In this document: positions 12,984-25,553 of the stretch, one piece after another
Numbering within the stretch: the first letter of the stretch is position 1
Layout: each line of letters begins with the position of its first letter
Assembly: GCA_023614405.1 (NCBI GenBank)
Contig: CM042688.1
Span: 380,171,331-380,235,330, forward strand
Direction of reading: 5' to 3'
Length of the DNA stretch: 64,000 nt
Source of the DNA: Avena insularis
Taxonomy: Eukaryota > Streptophyta > Magnoliopsida > Poales > Poaceae
Made by a program: the position numbers and the translations under genes
Notes under the pieces: generated by a model
What the model was told of the DNA's origin: nothing
The model's database searches: none
What the model saw: the letters and a program-made list of their open reading frames with translations, nothing else

Positions 12984-15309
12984 GTGTGTTCTTTTCCTAA
13001 ACCACCACCAGTGTCATTACATGTGTCTTCCTTTCCTAAACCACCAGTAGAGTCATTGGATGTGTCTTGTTTTCCTAAACCACCACCAGAGTCATTGCAT
13101 GTGTCTTACTTTCCTAAACCACATGGATCCACCAGTGTCATTGCATGTGTGTTCTTTTCCTAAAACACCACTAGAGTCATTGCATGTGTGTTCCTTTCGA
13201 AAACCACCACTAGATTCATTGTATGTGTTCTTTTCCTAAACCACCACGAGAGTCATTGCATGTGTGTTCTTTTGCTAAACAACCACCAGAGTCATTACAT
13301 GTGTCTTTATTTTCTAAACCACCACCAGAGTCATTACATCTATGATCTTTTCCTAAACCACCACCATAGTCATTGCATGTGTCTTCCTTTCCTAAACCAC
13401 CAGAGTCAATGCACTTGTGTTCCTTTCCTAAACCACATGGATGTCATTTCATGTGTCTTGCTTTCCTAAACCACCACTAGAGTTATTGCATGTGTGTTCC
13501 TTTCCTAAACCACATTGATCCACCAGAGTCATTGCATGTGTGTTCCTGTGCTAAACTACATGGATCCACTAGTGTCATTGCATGTGTCTTTTTTTCCTGA
13601 ACCACCACCAGAGTCATTGCATGTGTGTTCTTATCCTAATCCACCACTAGAGTCGTTGGATGTGTGTTCATTTCCTAAACCACGTTGATCCACCAGAGTC
13701 ATTGCACGTGTCTTCCTTTCCTCAACCACCACTAGAGTCATTGCATGTGTGTTCTTTTCCTAAACCACCACCAGATTCATTGCATGTGTGTTCTTTTCCT
13801 GAACCACCAATAGAGTCATTGCATGTGTCTTCCTTTCCTAAACCACCACTATAGTCATTGCATGGGTGTTCTTTTCCTAAACCACCACTAGAGTTATTGC
13901 ATGTGTGTCCTTTTCCTAAACCACCACTAGTGTCATTGCATGTGTATTCCTTTCATACACCACATTGATCCCCCAGAGTCATTGCATGTGTGTTCCTTTC
14001 CGAAACTACCACTAGAATCATTGCATGTGTGTTCTTTTCCTAAAACAACACTAGAGTCAGTACATGTGTGTTCATTTTCTAAACCACCACCAGTGGCATT
14101 GCATATGTCTTCCTTTCCTAAACCATATTGATCCACCAAAGTCATTGCATGTGTCTTCGTTTCATAAACCACCACTAGAGTCATTGCATCTGTGTTCTTT
14201 TCCGAAACAACAACCAGAGTCATTGCATGTGTGTTTTTTTCCTAAACCACCACCAGTGTCATTGCATGTGTGTTCTTATCCTAATCCACCACTAGAGTCA
14301 TTGGAATTGTGTTCATTTCCTAAACCACGTTGAGCCATTAGAGTCATTGCACGTGTCTTCCTTTACAAAACCACCACTAGAGTCATTGCATGTGTGTTCT
14401 TTTCCTAAACCACCACCAGATTCATTGCATGTGTGTTCTTTTCCTGAACCATTAATAGAGTCATTGCATGTCTCTTCCTTTCCTAAACCACCACTAGAGT
14501 CATTGCATGGGTGTTATTTTCCTAAACCACAACTAGAGTTATTGCATGTGTGTCATTTTCTAAACCACGACGAGTGTCATTGCATATGTATTCCTTTCCT
14601 AAACCACATTGATCCACCAAAGTCATTGCATGTGTCTTCCTTTCATAAACCACCACTAGAGTCATTGCATCTGTGTTTTTTTCCAAAACAACAACTAGAG
14701 TCATTGCATGTGTGTTCTTTTCCTAAACCACCACCAGTGTCATTACATGTGTCTTCCTTTCCTAAACCACCAGTAGAGTCATTGGATGTGTCTTCTTTTC
14801 CTAAACCACCACCAGAGTCATTGCATGTGTCTTACTTTCCTAAACCACATGGATCCACCAGTGTCATTGCATGTGTGTTCTTTTCCTAAAACACCACTAG
14901 AGTCATTGCATATGTGTTCCTTTCCAAAACCACCACTAGAGTCATTGCATGTGTTCATTTCCTAAACCACCACGAGAGTCATTGCATGTGTGTTCTTTTA
15001 CTAAAGCACCACCACAGTCAGTGCATGTGTCTTCATTTCCTAAACCACCACCAGAGTCATTACATCTATGTTCTTTTCCTAAACCACCACCATAGTCATT
15101 GCATGTGCCTTCCTTTCCTAAACCACGAGAGTCATTGCATGTGTCTTCCTTTCCTAAACCACATGGATGTCATTTCATGTGTCTTCCTTTCCTAAATCAC
15201 CACTAGATTTATTGCATGTGTGTTCCTTTCCTAAACCACATTGTTCCACCAGAGTCATTGCATGTGTGTTCCTGTGCTAAACCACATGGACCCACTAGTG
15301 TCATTGCAT
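12984..15309 (+). repeat. HOR family C, copy 1 (2,326 bp)
   Basis: It matches the following copy at a constant offset of 2,326 bp (13188/15514, 13660/15986, 13940/16266, 14522/16848, 14914/17240). The 93-codon stretch at 13188-13469 reads identically to that at 15514-15795. A further internal periodicity of 1,726 bp links 12796 with 14522 and 13188 with 14914, so the unit itself is compound. Confidence 0.85.
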
Positions 15310-17639
15310 GTGTGTTCTTTTCCTAAACCACCACCAGTGTCATTACATGTGTCTTCCTTTCCTAAACCACCAGTAGAGTCATTGGATGTGTCTTGTTTTC
15401 CTAAACCACCACCAGAGTCATTGCATGTGTCTTACTTTCCTAAACCACATGGATCCACCAGTGTCATTGCATGTGTGTTCTTTTCCTAAAACACCACTAG
15501 AGTCATTGCATGTGTGTTCCTTTCGAAAACCACCACTAGATTCATTGTATGTGTTCTTTTCCTAAACCACCACGAGAGTCATTGCATGTGTGTTCTTTTG
15601 CTAAACAACCACCAGAGTCATTACATGTGTCTTTATTTTCTAAACCACCACCAGAGTCATTACATCTATGATCTTTTCCTAAACCACCACCATAGTCATT
15701 GCATGTGTCTTCCTTTCCTAAACCACCAGAGTCAATGCACTTGTGTTCCTTTCCTAAACCACATGGATGTCATTTCATGTGTCTTGCTTTCCTAAACCAC
15801 CACTAGAGTTATTGCATGTGTGTTCCTTTCCTAAACCACATTGATCCACCAGAGTCATTGCATGTGTGTTCCTGTGCTAAACTACATGGATCCACTAGTG
15901 TCATTGCATGTGTCTTCTTTTCCTGAACCACCACCAGAGTCATTGCATGTGTGTTCTTATCCTAATCCACCACTAGAGTCGTTGGATGTGTGTTCATTTC
16001 CTAAACCACGTTGATCCACCAGAGTCATTGCACGTGTCTTCCTTTCCTCAACCACCACTAGAGTCATTGCATGTGTGTTCTTTTCCTAAACCACCACCAG
16101 ATTCATTGCATGTGTGTTCTTTTCCTGAACCACCAATAGAGTCATTGCATGTGTCTTCCTTTCCTAAACCACCACTATAGTCATTGCATGGGTGTTCTTT
16201 TCCTAAACCACCACCAGAGTTATTGCATGTGTGTCCTTTTCCTAAACCACCACTAGTGTCATTGCATGTGTATTCCTTTCCTACACCACATTGATCCCCC
16301 AGAGTCATTGCATGTGTGTTCCTTTCCGAAACTACCACTAGAATCATTGCATGTGTGTTCTTTTCCTAAAACAACACTAGAGTCAGTACATGTGTGTTCA
16401 TTTTCTAAACCACCACCAGTGGCATTGCATATGTCTTCCTTTCCTAAACCATATTGATCCACCAAAGTCATTGCATGTGTCTTCGTTTCATAAACCACCA
16501 CTAGAGTCATTGCATCTGTGTTCTTTTCCGAAACAACAACCAGAGTCATTGCATGTGTGTTTTTTTCCTAAACCACCACCAGTGTCATTGCATGTGTGTT
16601 CTTATCCTAATCCACCACTAGAGTCATTGGATGTGTGTTCATTTCCTAAACCACGTTGAGCCATTAGAGTCATTGCACATGTCTTCCTTTACAAAACCAC
16701 CACTAGAGTCATTGCATGTGTGTTCTTTTCCTAAACCACCACCAGATTCATTGCATGTGTGTTCTTTTCCTGAACCACTAATAGAGTCATTGCATGTCTC
16801 TTCCTTTCCTAAACCACCACTAGAGTCATTGCATGGGTGTTATTTTCCTAAACCACAACTAGAGTTATTGCATGTGTGTCATTTTCTAAACCACCACGAG
16901 TGTCATTGCATATGTATTCCTTTCCTAAACCACATTGATCCACCAAAGTCATTGCATGTGTCTTCCTTTCATAAACCACCACTAGAGTCATTGCATCTGT
17001 GTTTTTTTCCAAAACAACAACTAGAGTCATTGCATGTGTGTTCTTTTCCTAAACCACCACCAGTGTCATTACATGTGTCTTCCTTTCCTAAACCACCAGT
17101 AGAGTCATTGGATGTGTCTTCTTTTCCTAAACCACCACCAGAGTCATTGCATGTGTCTTACTTTCCTAAACCACATGGATCCACCAGTGTCATTGCATGT
17201 GTGTTCTTTTCCTAAAACACCACTAGAGTCATTGCATATGTGTTCCTTTCCAAAACCACCACTAGAGTCATTGCATGTGTTCATTTCCTAAACCACCACG
17301 AGAGTCATTGCATGTGTGTTCTTTTACTAAAGCACCACCAGAGTCAGTGCATGTGTCTTCATTTCCTAAACCACCACCAGAGTCATTACATCTATGTTCT
17401 TTTCCTAAACCACCACCATAGTCATTGCATGTGCCTTCCTTTCCTAAACCACCAGAGTCATTGCATGTGTCTTCCTTTCCTAAACCACATGGATGTCATT
17501 TCATGTGTCTTCCTTTCCTAAATCACCACTAGATTTATTGCATGTGTGCTCCTTTCCTAAACCACATTGATCCACCAGAGTCATTGCATGTGTGTTCCTG
17601 TGCTAAACCACATGGACCCACTAGTGTCATTGCATGTGT
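15310..17639 (+). repeat. HOR family C, copy 2 (about 2,326 bp)
   Basis: Near-identical tandem duplicate of 12984-15309. The join lies near 15300-15320. There, sequence that elsewhere continues from the GGACCCACTAGTGTC unit (compare 17616) jumps to a CACCAGTGTCATTACATG unit. The few differences from copy 1 are scattered substitutions. Confidence 0.85.
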
Positions 17640-18115
17640 CTTCTTTTACTAAACCACCACCAGAGTCATTGCATGTGTGTTCTTATCCTAATCCACCAGT
17701 AGAGTCATTGGATGTGTGTTCATTTCCTAAACCATGTTGATCCACCAGAGTCATTGCACGTGTCTTCCTTTCCTAAACCACCACCAAAGTCATTGCATGT
17801 GTGTTCTTTTCCTAAACCACCACCAGATTCATTGCATGTGTGTTCTTTTCCTGAACCACCAATAGAGTCATTGCATGTGTCTTCCTTTCCTAAACCACCA
17901 CTAGAGTCATTGCATGCGTGTTCTTTTCCTAAACCACCACTAGAGATATTTCATGTGTGTCCTTTTCCTATACCACCACCAGTGTCATTGCATGTGTATT
18001 CCTTTCCTAAACCACATTGATCCCCTAGATTCATTGCATGTGTGTTCCTTTCCGAAACTACCACTAGAATCATTGCATATGTGTTCTTTTCCTAAAACAA
18101 CACTAGAGTCAGTAC

Positions 18116-19470
18116 ATGTGTGTTCATTTTCTAAACCACCACGAGTGTCATTGCATATATCTTCCTTTCCTAAACCACATTGATCCACCAAAGTCATTGC
18201 ATGTGTCTTCCTTTCATATACCACCACTAGAGCATTGCATCTGTGTTCTTTTCCGAAACAACAACAAGAGTCATTGCATCTGTGTTCTTTTCCTAAACCA
18301 CCACCAGTGTCATTACATGTGTCTTCCTTTCCTAAACCACCAGTTGAGTCATTGGATGTGTCTTCTTTTCCTAAACCACCACCAGATTCATTGCATGTGT
18401 CTTACTTTCCTAAACCACATGGATACAATAGTGTCATTGCATGTGTGTTCTTTTCCTAAAACACCACTAGAGTCATTGCATGTGTGTTCCTTTCCAAAAC
18501 CACCACTAGAGTCATTACATGTGTTCTTTTACTAAACCACCACCAGAGTCATTGCATGTGTGTTCTTTTACTAAACCACCACCAGAGTCATTGCATGTGT
18601 CTTCATTTCCTAAACCACCACCAGAGTCATTGGATGTGTGTTCATTTCCTAAACCACGTTGATCCACCAGAGTCATTGCACGTGTCTTCCTTTCCTAAAC
18701 CACCACTAGAGTCATTACATGTGTGTTCTTTTCCTAAACCACCACCAGACTCATTGCATGTGTGTTCTTTTCCTGAACCACTAATAGAGTCATTGCATGT
18801 GTCTTCCTTTCCTAAACCACCACTAGAGTCATTGCATGGGTGTTCTTTTCCTAAACCACCACTAGAGTTATTGCATGTGTGTCCTTTTCCTAAACCACCA
18901 CCAGTGTCATTGCATGTGTATTCCTTTCCTAATCAACATTGATCCCCCAGAGTCATTGCATGTGTGTTCCTTTCCTAAACTACCACTAGAATCATTACAT
19001 GTGTGTTCTTTTCCTAAACCACCACCAGGGTCATTGCATGTGTCTTCCTTTCCAAAACCACCACTAGAGTCATTGCATGTATGTTCTTTTCCTAAACCAC
19101 CACCAGAGTCATTGCATGTGTGTTCTTTTCCTAAACCACCACCAGAGTCATTGCATCTATGTTCTTTTCCTAAACCACCACCATAGTCATTGCATGTGTG
19201 TTCCTTTCCTAAACCACCACCAGAGTCATTGCATGTGTGTTCCTTTTCCTAAACCACATGGATGTCGTTGCATGTATCTTCCTTTCCTAAACCACCACCA
19301 GAATCATTTCATGTGTATTTTCCTAAACCACATTGATCCACCAGGGTCATTGCATGTGTGTTCCTTTCCTAAACTAACACTAGAATCATTACACATGTGT
19401 TCTTTTTCTAAACCACCACTGGAATCATTGCATGTGTGTTCTTTTCCTAAAACAACACTAGAGTCAGTAC
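18116..19470 (+). repeat. HOR family D, copy 1 (1,355 bp)
   Basis: First of four consecutive units with identical length. The landmark starting at 18116 recurs at 19471, 20826, 22181 and 23536, each exactly 1,355 bp apart. The copy contains 38-bp, 39-bp and 46-bp monomers in fixed order. This copy is the most divergent of the four (for example an ATACAATAG change at 18423), consistent with the edge position. Confidence 0.9.
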
Positions 19471-20825
19471 ATGTGTGTTCATTTTCTAAACCACCACGTG
19501 TGTCACTGCATATGTCTTCCTTTCCTAAACCACATTGATCCACCAAAGTCATTGCATGTGTCTTCCTTTCATAAACCACCACTAGAGCATTGCATCTGTG
19601 TTCTTTTCCGAAACAATAACCAGAGTCATTGCATGTGTGTTCTTTTCCTAAACCACCACCAGTGTCATTACATGTGACTTCCTTTCCTAAACCACCAGTA
19701 GAGTCATTGGATGTGTCTTCTTTTCCTAAACCACCACCAGAGTCATTGCATGTGTCTTACTTTCCTAAACCACATGGATCCACCAGTGTCATTGCATGTG
19801 TGTTCTTTTCCTAAAACACCACTAGAGTCATTGCATATGTGTTCCTTTCCAAAACCACCACTAGAGTCATTACATGTGTTCTTTTACTAAACCACCACCA
19901 GAGTCATTGCATGTGTGTTCTTTTAATAAACCACCACCAGAGTCATTGCATGTGTCTTCATTTCCTAAACCACCACCAGAGTCATTGGATGTGTGTTCAC
20001 TTCCTAAACCACGTTGATCCACCAGAGTCATTGCACGTGTCTTCCTTTCCTAAACCACCACTAGAGTCATTACATGTGTGTTCTTTTCCTAAACCACCAC
20101 CAGACTCATTGCATGTGTGTTCTTTTCCTGAACCACTAATAGAGTCATGGCATGTGTCTTCCTTTCCTAAACCACCACTAGAGTCATTGCATGGGTGTTC
20201 ATTTCCTAAACCACCACTAGAGTTATTGCATGTGTGTCCTTTTCCTAAACCACCACCATTGTCATTGCATGTGTATTCCTTTCCTAAACCACATTGATCC
20301 CCCAGAGTCATTGCATATGTGTTCCTTTCCTAAAATACCACTAGAATCATTACATGTGTGTTCTTTTCCTAAACCACCACCAGGGTCATTGCATGTGTCT
20401 TCCTTTCCAAAACCACCACTAGAGTCATTGCATGTATGTTCTTTTCCTAAACCACCACCAGAGTCATTGCTTGTGTGTTCTTTTCCTAAACCACCACCAG
20501 AGTCATTGCATCTATGTTCTTTTCCTAAACCACCACCACAGTCATTGCATGTGTGTTCCTTTCCTAAACCACCACCAGAGTCATTGCATGTGTGTTCCTT
20601 TTCCTAAACCACATGGATGTCGTTGCATGTATCTTCCTTTCCTAAACCACCACCAGAGTCATTTCATGTGTATTTTCCTAAACCACATTGATCCACCAGG
20701 GTCATTGCATGTGTGTTCCTTTCCTAAACTAACACTAGAATCATTACATGTGTGTTCTTTTTCTAAACCACCACTGGAATCATTGCATGTGTGTTCTTTT
20801 CCTAAAACAACACTAGAGTCAGTAC
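19471..20825 (+). repeat. HOR family D, copy 2 (1,355 bp)
   Basis: Same length and unit order as its neighbours, nearly identical to copy 3. Differences are isolated substitutions such as TCATGGCATG at 20145, where copies 1 and 4 have TCATTGCATG and copy 3 has TCGTTGCATG. Confidence 0.9.
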
Positions 20826-22180
20826 ATGTGTGTTCATTTTCTAAACCACCACGTGTGTCACTGCATATGTCTTCCTTTCCTAAACCACATTGATCCACCA
20901 AAGTCATTGCATGTGTCTTCCTTTCATAAACCACCACTAGAGCATTGCATCTGTGTTCTTTTCCGAAACAATAACCAGAGTCATTGCATGTGTGTTCTTT
21001 TCCTAAACCACCACCAGTGTCATTACATGTGTCTTCCTTTCCTAAACCACCAGTAGAGTCATTGGATGTGTCTTCTTTTCCTAAACCACCGCCAGAGTCA
21101 TTGCATGTGTCTTACTTTCCTAAACCACATGGATCCACCAGTGTCATTGCATGTGTGTTCTTTTCCTAAAACACCACTAGAGTCATTGCATGTGTGTTCC
21201 TTTCCAAAACCACCACTAGAGTCATTACATGTGTTTTTTTCCTAAACCACCACCAGAGTCATTGCATGTGTGTTCTTTTACTAAACCACCAGCAGAGTCA
21301 TTGCATGTGTCTTCATTTCCTAAACCACCCCCAGAGTCATTGCATGTGTGTTCATTTCCTAAACCACGTTGATCCACCAGAGTCATTGCACGTGTCTTCC
21401 TTTCCTAAACCACCACTAGAGTCATTACATGTGTGTTCTTTTCCTAAACCACCACCAGACTCATTGCATGTGTGTTCTTTTCCTGAACCACTAATAGAGT
21501 CGTTGCATGTGTCTTCCTTTCCTAAACCACCACTAGAGTCATTGCATGGGTGTTCTTTTCCTAAACCACCACAATAGTTATTGCATGTGTGTCCTTTTCC
21601 GAAACCACCACCGGTGTTATTGCATGTGTATTCCTTTCCTAAACCACATTGATCCCCCAGAGTCATTGCATGTGTGTTCCTTTCCTAAACTACCACTAGA
21701 ATCATTACATGTGTGTTCTTTTCCTAAACCACCAATAGGGTCATTGCATGTGTCTTCCTTTCCAAAACCACCACTAGAGTCATTGCATGTATGTTCTTTT
21801 CCTAAACCACCACCAGAGTCATTGCATGTGTGTTCTTTTCCTAAACCACCACCAGAGTCATTGCATCTATGTTCTTTTCCTAAACCACCACCAAAGTCAT
21901 TGCATGTATGTTCCTTTCCTAAACGACCACCAGAGTCATTGCATGTGTGTTCCTTTTCCTAAACCACATGGATGTCGTTGCATGTATCTTCCTTTCCTAA
22001 ACTACCACCAGAGTCATTTCATGTGTATTTTCCTAAACCACATTGATCCACCAGGGTTTTTGCATGTGTGTTCCTTTCCTAAACTAACAATAGAATCATT
22101 ACATGTGTGTTCTTTTTCTAAACCACCACTGGAATCATTGCATGTGTGTTCTTTTCCTAAAACAACACTAGAGTCAGTAC
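20826..22180 (+). repeat. HOR family D, copy 3 (1,355 bp)
   Basis: Third 1,355-bp copy with no net insertion or deletion relative to its neighbours. It carries private substitutions, for example in the CCACAATAGTTATTGC unit at about 21570. Confidence 0.9.
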
Positions 22181-23535
22181 ATGTGTGTTCATTTTCTAAA
22201 CCACCACGTGTGTCACTGCATATGTCTTCCTTTCCTAAACCACATTGATCCACCAAAGTCATTGCATGTGTCTTCCTTTCATAAACCACCACTAGAGCAT
22301 TGCATCTGTGTTCTTTTCCGAAACAACAACCAGAGTCATTGCATGTGTGTTCTTTTCCTAAACCACCACCAGTGTCATTACATGTGTCTTCCTTTCCTAA
22401 ACCACCAGTAGAGTCATTGGATGTGTCTTCTTTTCCTAAACCACCACCAGAGTCATTGCATGTGTCTTACTTTCCTAAACCACATGGATCCACCAGTGTC
22501 ATTGCATGTGTGTTCTTTTCCTAAAACACCACTAGAGTCATTGCATGTGTGTTCCTTTCCAAAACCACCACTAGAGTCATTACATGTGTTTTTTTCCTAA
22601 ACCACCACCAGAGTCATTGCATGTGTGTTCTTTTACTAAACCACCACCAGAGTCATTGCATGTGTCTTCATTTCCTAAACCACCACCAGAGTCATTGCAT
22701 GTGTGTTCATTTCCTAAACCACGTTGATCCACCAGAGTCATTGCACGTGTCTTCCTTTCCTAAACCACCACTAGAGTCATTACATGTGTGTTCATTTCCT
22801 AAACCACCACCAGACTCATTGCATGTGTGTTCTTTTCCTAAACCACTAATAGAGTCATTGCATGTGTCTTCCTTTCCTAAACCACCACTAGAGTCATTGC
22901 ATGGGTGTTCTTTTCCTAAACCACCACTAGAGTTATTGCATGTGTGTCCTTTTCCTAAACCACCACCAGTGTCATTGCATGTGTATTCCTTTCCTAAACC
23001 ACATTGATCCCCCAGAGTCATTGCATGTGTATTCCTTTCTTAAACTACGACTAGAATCATTACATGTGTGTTCTTTTCCTAAACCACCACCAGGGTCATT
23101 GCATGTGTCTTCCTTTCCAAAACCACCACTAGAGTCATTGCATGTATGTTCTTTTCCTAAACCACCACCAGAGTCATTGCATGTGTGTTCTTTTCCTAAA
23201 CCACCACCAGAGTCATTGCATCTATGTTCTTTTCCTAAACCACCACCACAGTCATTGCATGTGTGTTCCTTTCCTAAACCACCACCAGAGTCATTGCATG
23301 TGTGTTCCTTTTCCTAAACCACATGGATATCGTTGCATGTATCTTCCTTTCCTAAACCACCACCAGAGTCATTGCATGTGTATTTTCCTAAACCACATTG
23401 ATCCACCAGGGTCATTGCATGTGTGTTCCTTTCCTAAACTACCACTAGAATCATTACATGTGTGTTCTTTTTCTAAACCACCACTGGAATCATTGCATGT
23501 GTGTTCTTTTCCTAAAACAACACTAGAGACAGTAC
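22181..23535 (+). repeat. HOR family D, copy 4 (1,355 bp)
   Basis: Fourth full copy. The unit order continues for about 350 bp into a partial fifth copy (23536 to about 23900) before the array passes into a mixed segment. Confidence 0.9.
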
Positions 23536-25553
23536 ATGTGTGTTCATTTTCTAAACCACCACGAGTGTCACTGCATATGTCTTCCTTTCCTAAACCACAT
23601 TGATCCACGAAAGTCATTGCATGTGTCTTCCTTTCATAAACCACCACTAGAGTCATTGCTTCTGTGTTCTTTTCTGAAACAACAACTAGAGTCGTTGCAT
23701 GTGTGTTCAATTACTAAATCACCACCAGTGTCATTACATGTGTCTTCCTTTCCTAAACCACCAGTAGAGTCATTGGATGTTTCTTCTTTTTCTAAACCAC
23801 CACTAGAGTCATTGCATGTGTCTAACTTTCCTAAACCACATGGATCCACCAGTGTCATTGCATGTGTGTTATTTTCCTAAAACACCACTAGAGTCATTGC
23901 ATGTGTGTTCCTTTCCAAAACCACCACTAGAGTCATTGCATGTGTTCTTTTCCTAAACCACCACCAGAGTCATTGCATGTGTGTTCTTTTACTAAACCAC
24001 CACCAGAGTCATTGCATGTGTCTTCATTTCCTAAACCACCACTAGAGTCATTGCATCTATGTTCTTTTCCTAAAGAACCACCATAGTCATTACATGTGTA
24101 TTCCTTTCCTAAACCACCAGAGTCATTGCATGTGTGTTCCTTTCCTAAGCCACATGGATGTCATTTCATGTGTCTTCCTTTCCTAAACCACCACTAGAGT
24201 TATTGCATGTGTGTTCGTTTCCTAAACCACATTGATCCACCAGAGTCATTGCATGTGTGTTCCTGTGCTAAACCACATGGACCCACTAGTGTCATTGCAT
24301 GTGTCTTCTTTTACTAAACCACCACCAGAGTCATTGCATGTGTGTTCTTATCCTAATCCACCAGTAGAGTCATTGGATGTGTGTTCATTTGCTAAACCAT
24401 GTTGATCCACCAGAGTCATTGCACGTGTCTTCCTTTCCTAAACCACCACAAAAGTCATTGCATGTGTGTTCTTTTCCTAAACCACCACCAGATTCATTGC
24501 ATGTGTGTTCTTTTCCTGAACCACCAATAGAGTCATTGCATGTGTCTTCCTTTCCTAAACCACATTGATCCACCAAAGTCATTGCATGTGTCTTCCTTTC
24601 ATAAACCACCACCAGAGACATTGCATCTGTGTTCTTTTCCAAAACAACCAGAGTCATTGCATGTGTGTTCTTTTCCTAAACCACCACCAGTGTCCTTACA
24701 TGTGTCTTCCTTTCCTCAAACACTAGTAGAGTCATTGGATGTGTCTTCTTTTCCTAAACCACCATCAGAGTCATTGCATGTGTCTTACTTTCCTAAACCA
24801 CATGGATCCACCAGTGTCATTGCATGTGTGTTCTTTTCCTAAAACACCACTAGAGTCATTGCATGTGTGTTCCTTTCCAAAACCACCACTAGAGTCATTG
24901 CATGTGTTCTTTTCCTAAACCACCACCAGAGTCATTGCATGTGTGTTCTTTTACTAAACCACGACCAGAGTCATTGCATGTGTCTTCATTTCCTAAACCA
25001 CCACCAGAGTCATTGCATCTATGTTCTTTTCCTAATCCACCACCATAGTCATTGCATGTGCCTTCCTTTCCTAAACCACCAGAGTCACTGCATGTGTGTT
25101 CCTTTCCTAAACCACATGGATGTCATTTCATGTGTCTTCCTTTCCTAAACCACCACTAGAGTTATTGCATGTGTGTTCCTTTCCTAAACCACATTGATCC
25201 ACCAGAGTCATTGCATGTGTGTCCCTGTGCTAAACCATATGGATCCACTAGTGTCATTGCATGTGTGTTCCTGTGCTAAACCACATGGATCCACTAGTGT
25301 CATTGCATGTGTCTTCTTTTCCTAAACCACCACCAGATTCATTGCATGTGTGTTCTTATCCTAATCCACCACTAGAGTCATTGGATGTGTGTTCATTTCC
25401 TAAACCACGTTGATCCACCAGAGTCATTGCACGTGTCTTCCTTTCCTAAACCATATGGATCCACCAATGTCATTGGTGCGTGTTCTTTTCCTAAACCCGC
25501 ACCAGAGTTATTGCATCTGTGTTCCTTTGCAAAACCACCACTAGATTCATTGC
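23536..25553 (+). repeat. Mixed segment between HOR families D and F
   Basis: Starts as a partial fifth family D copy and then follows C-type unit order (24240-24560 resembles 17560-17880, and 24867-25148 resembles 17240-17521). At about 25450 a C-type unit switches to the A-type GGATCCACCAATGTC unit. The duplicated GGATCCACTAGTGTC units at 25230-25300 form a short local duplication. No internal HOR period is visible. Confidence 0.7.
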
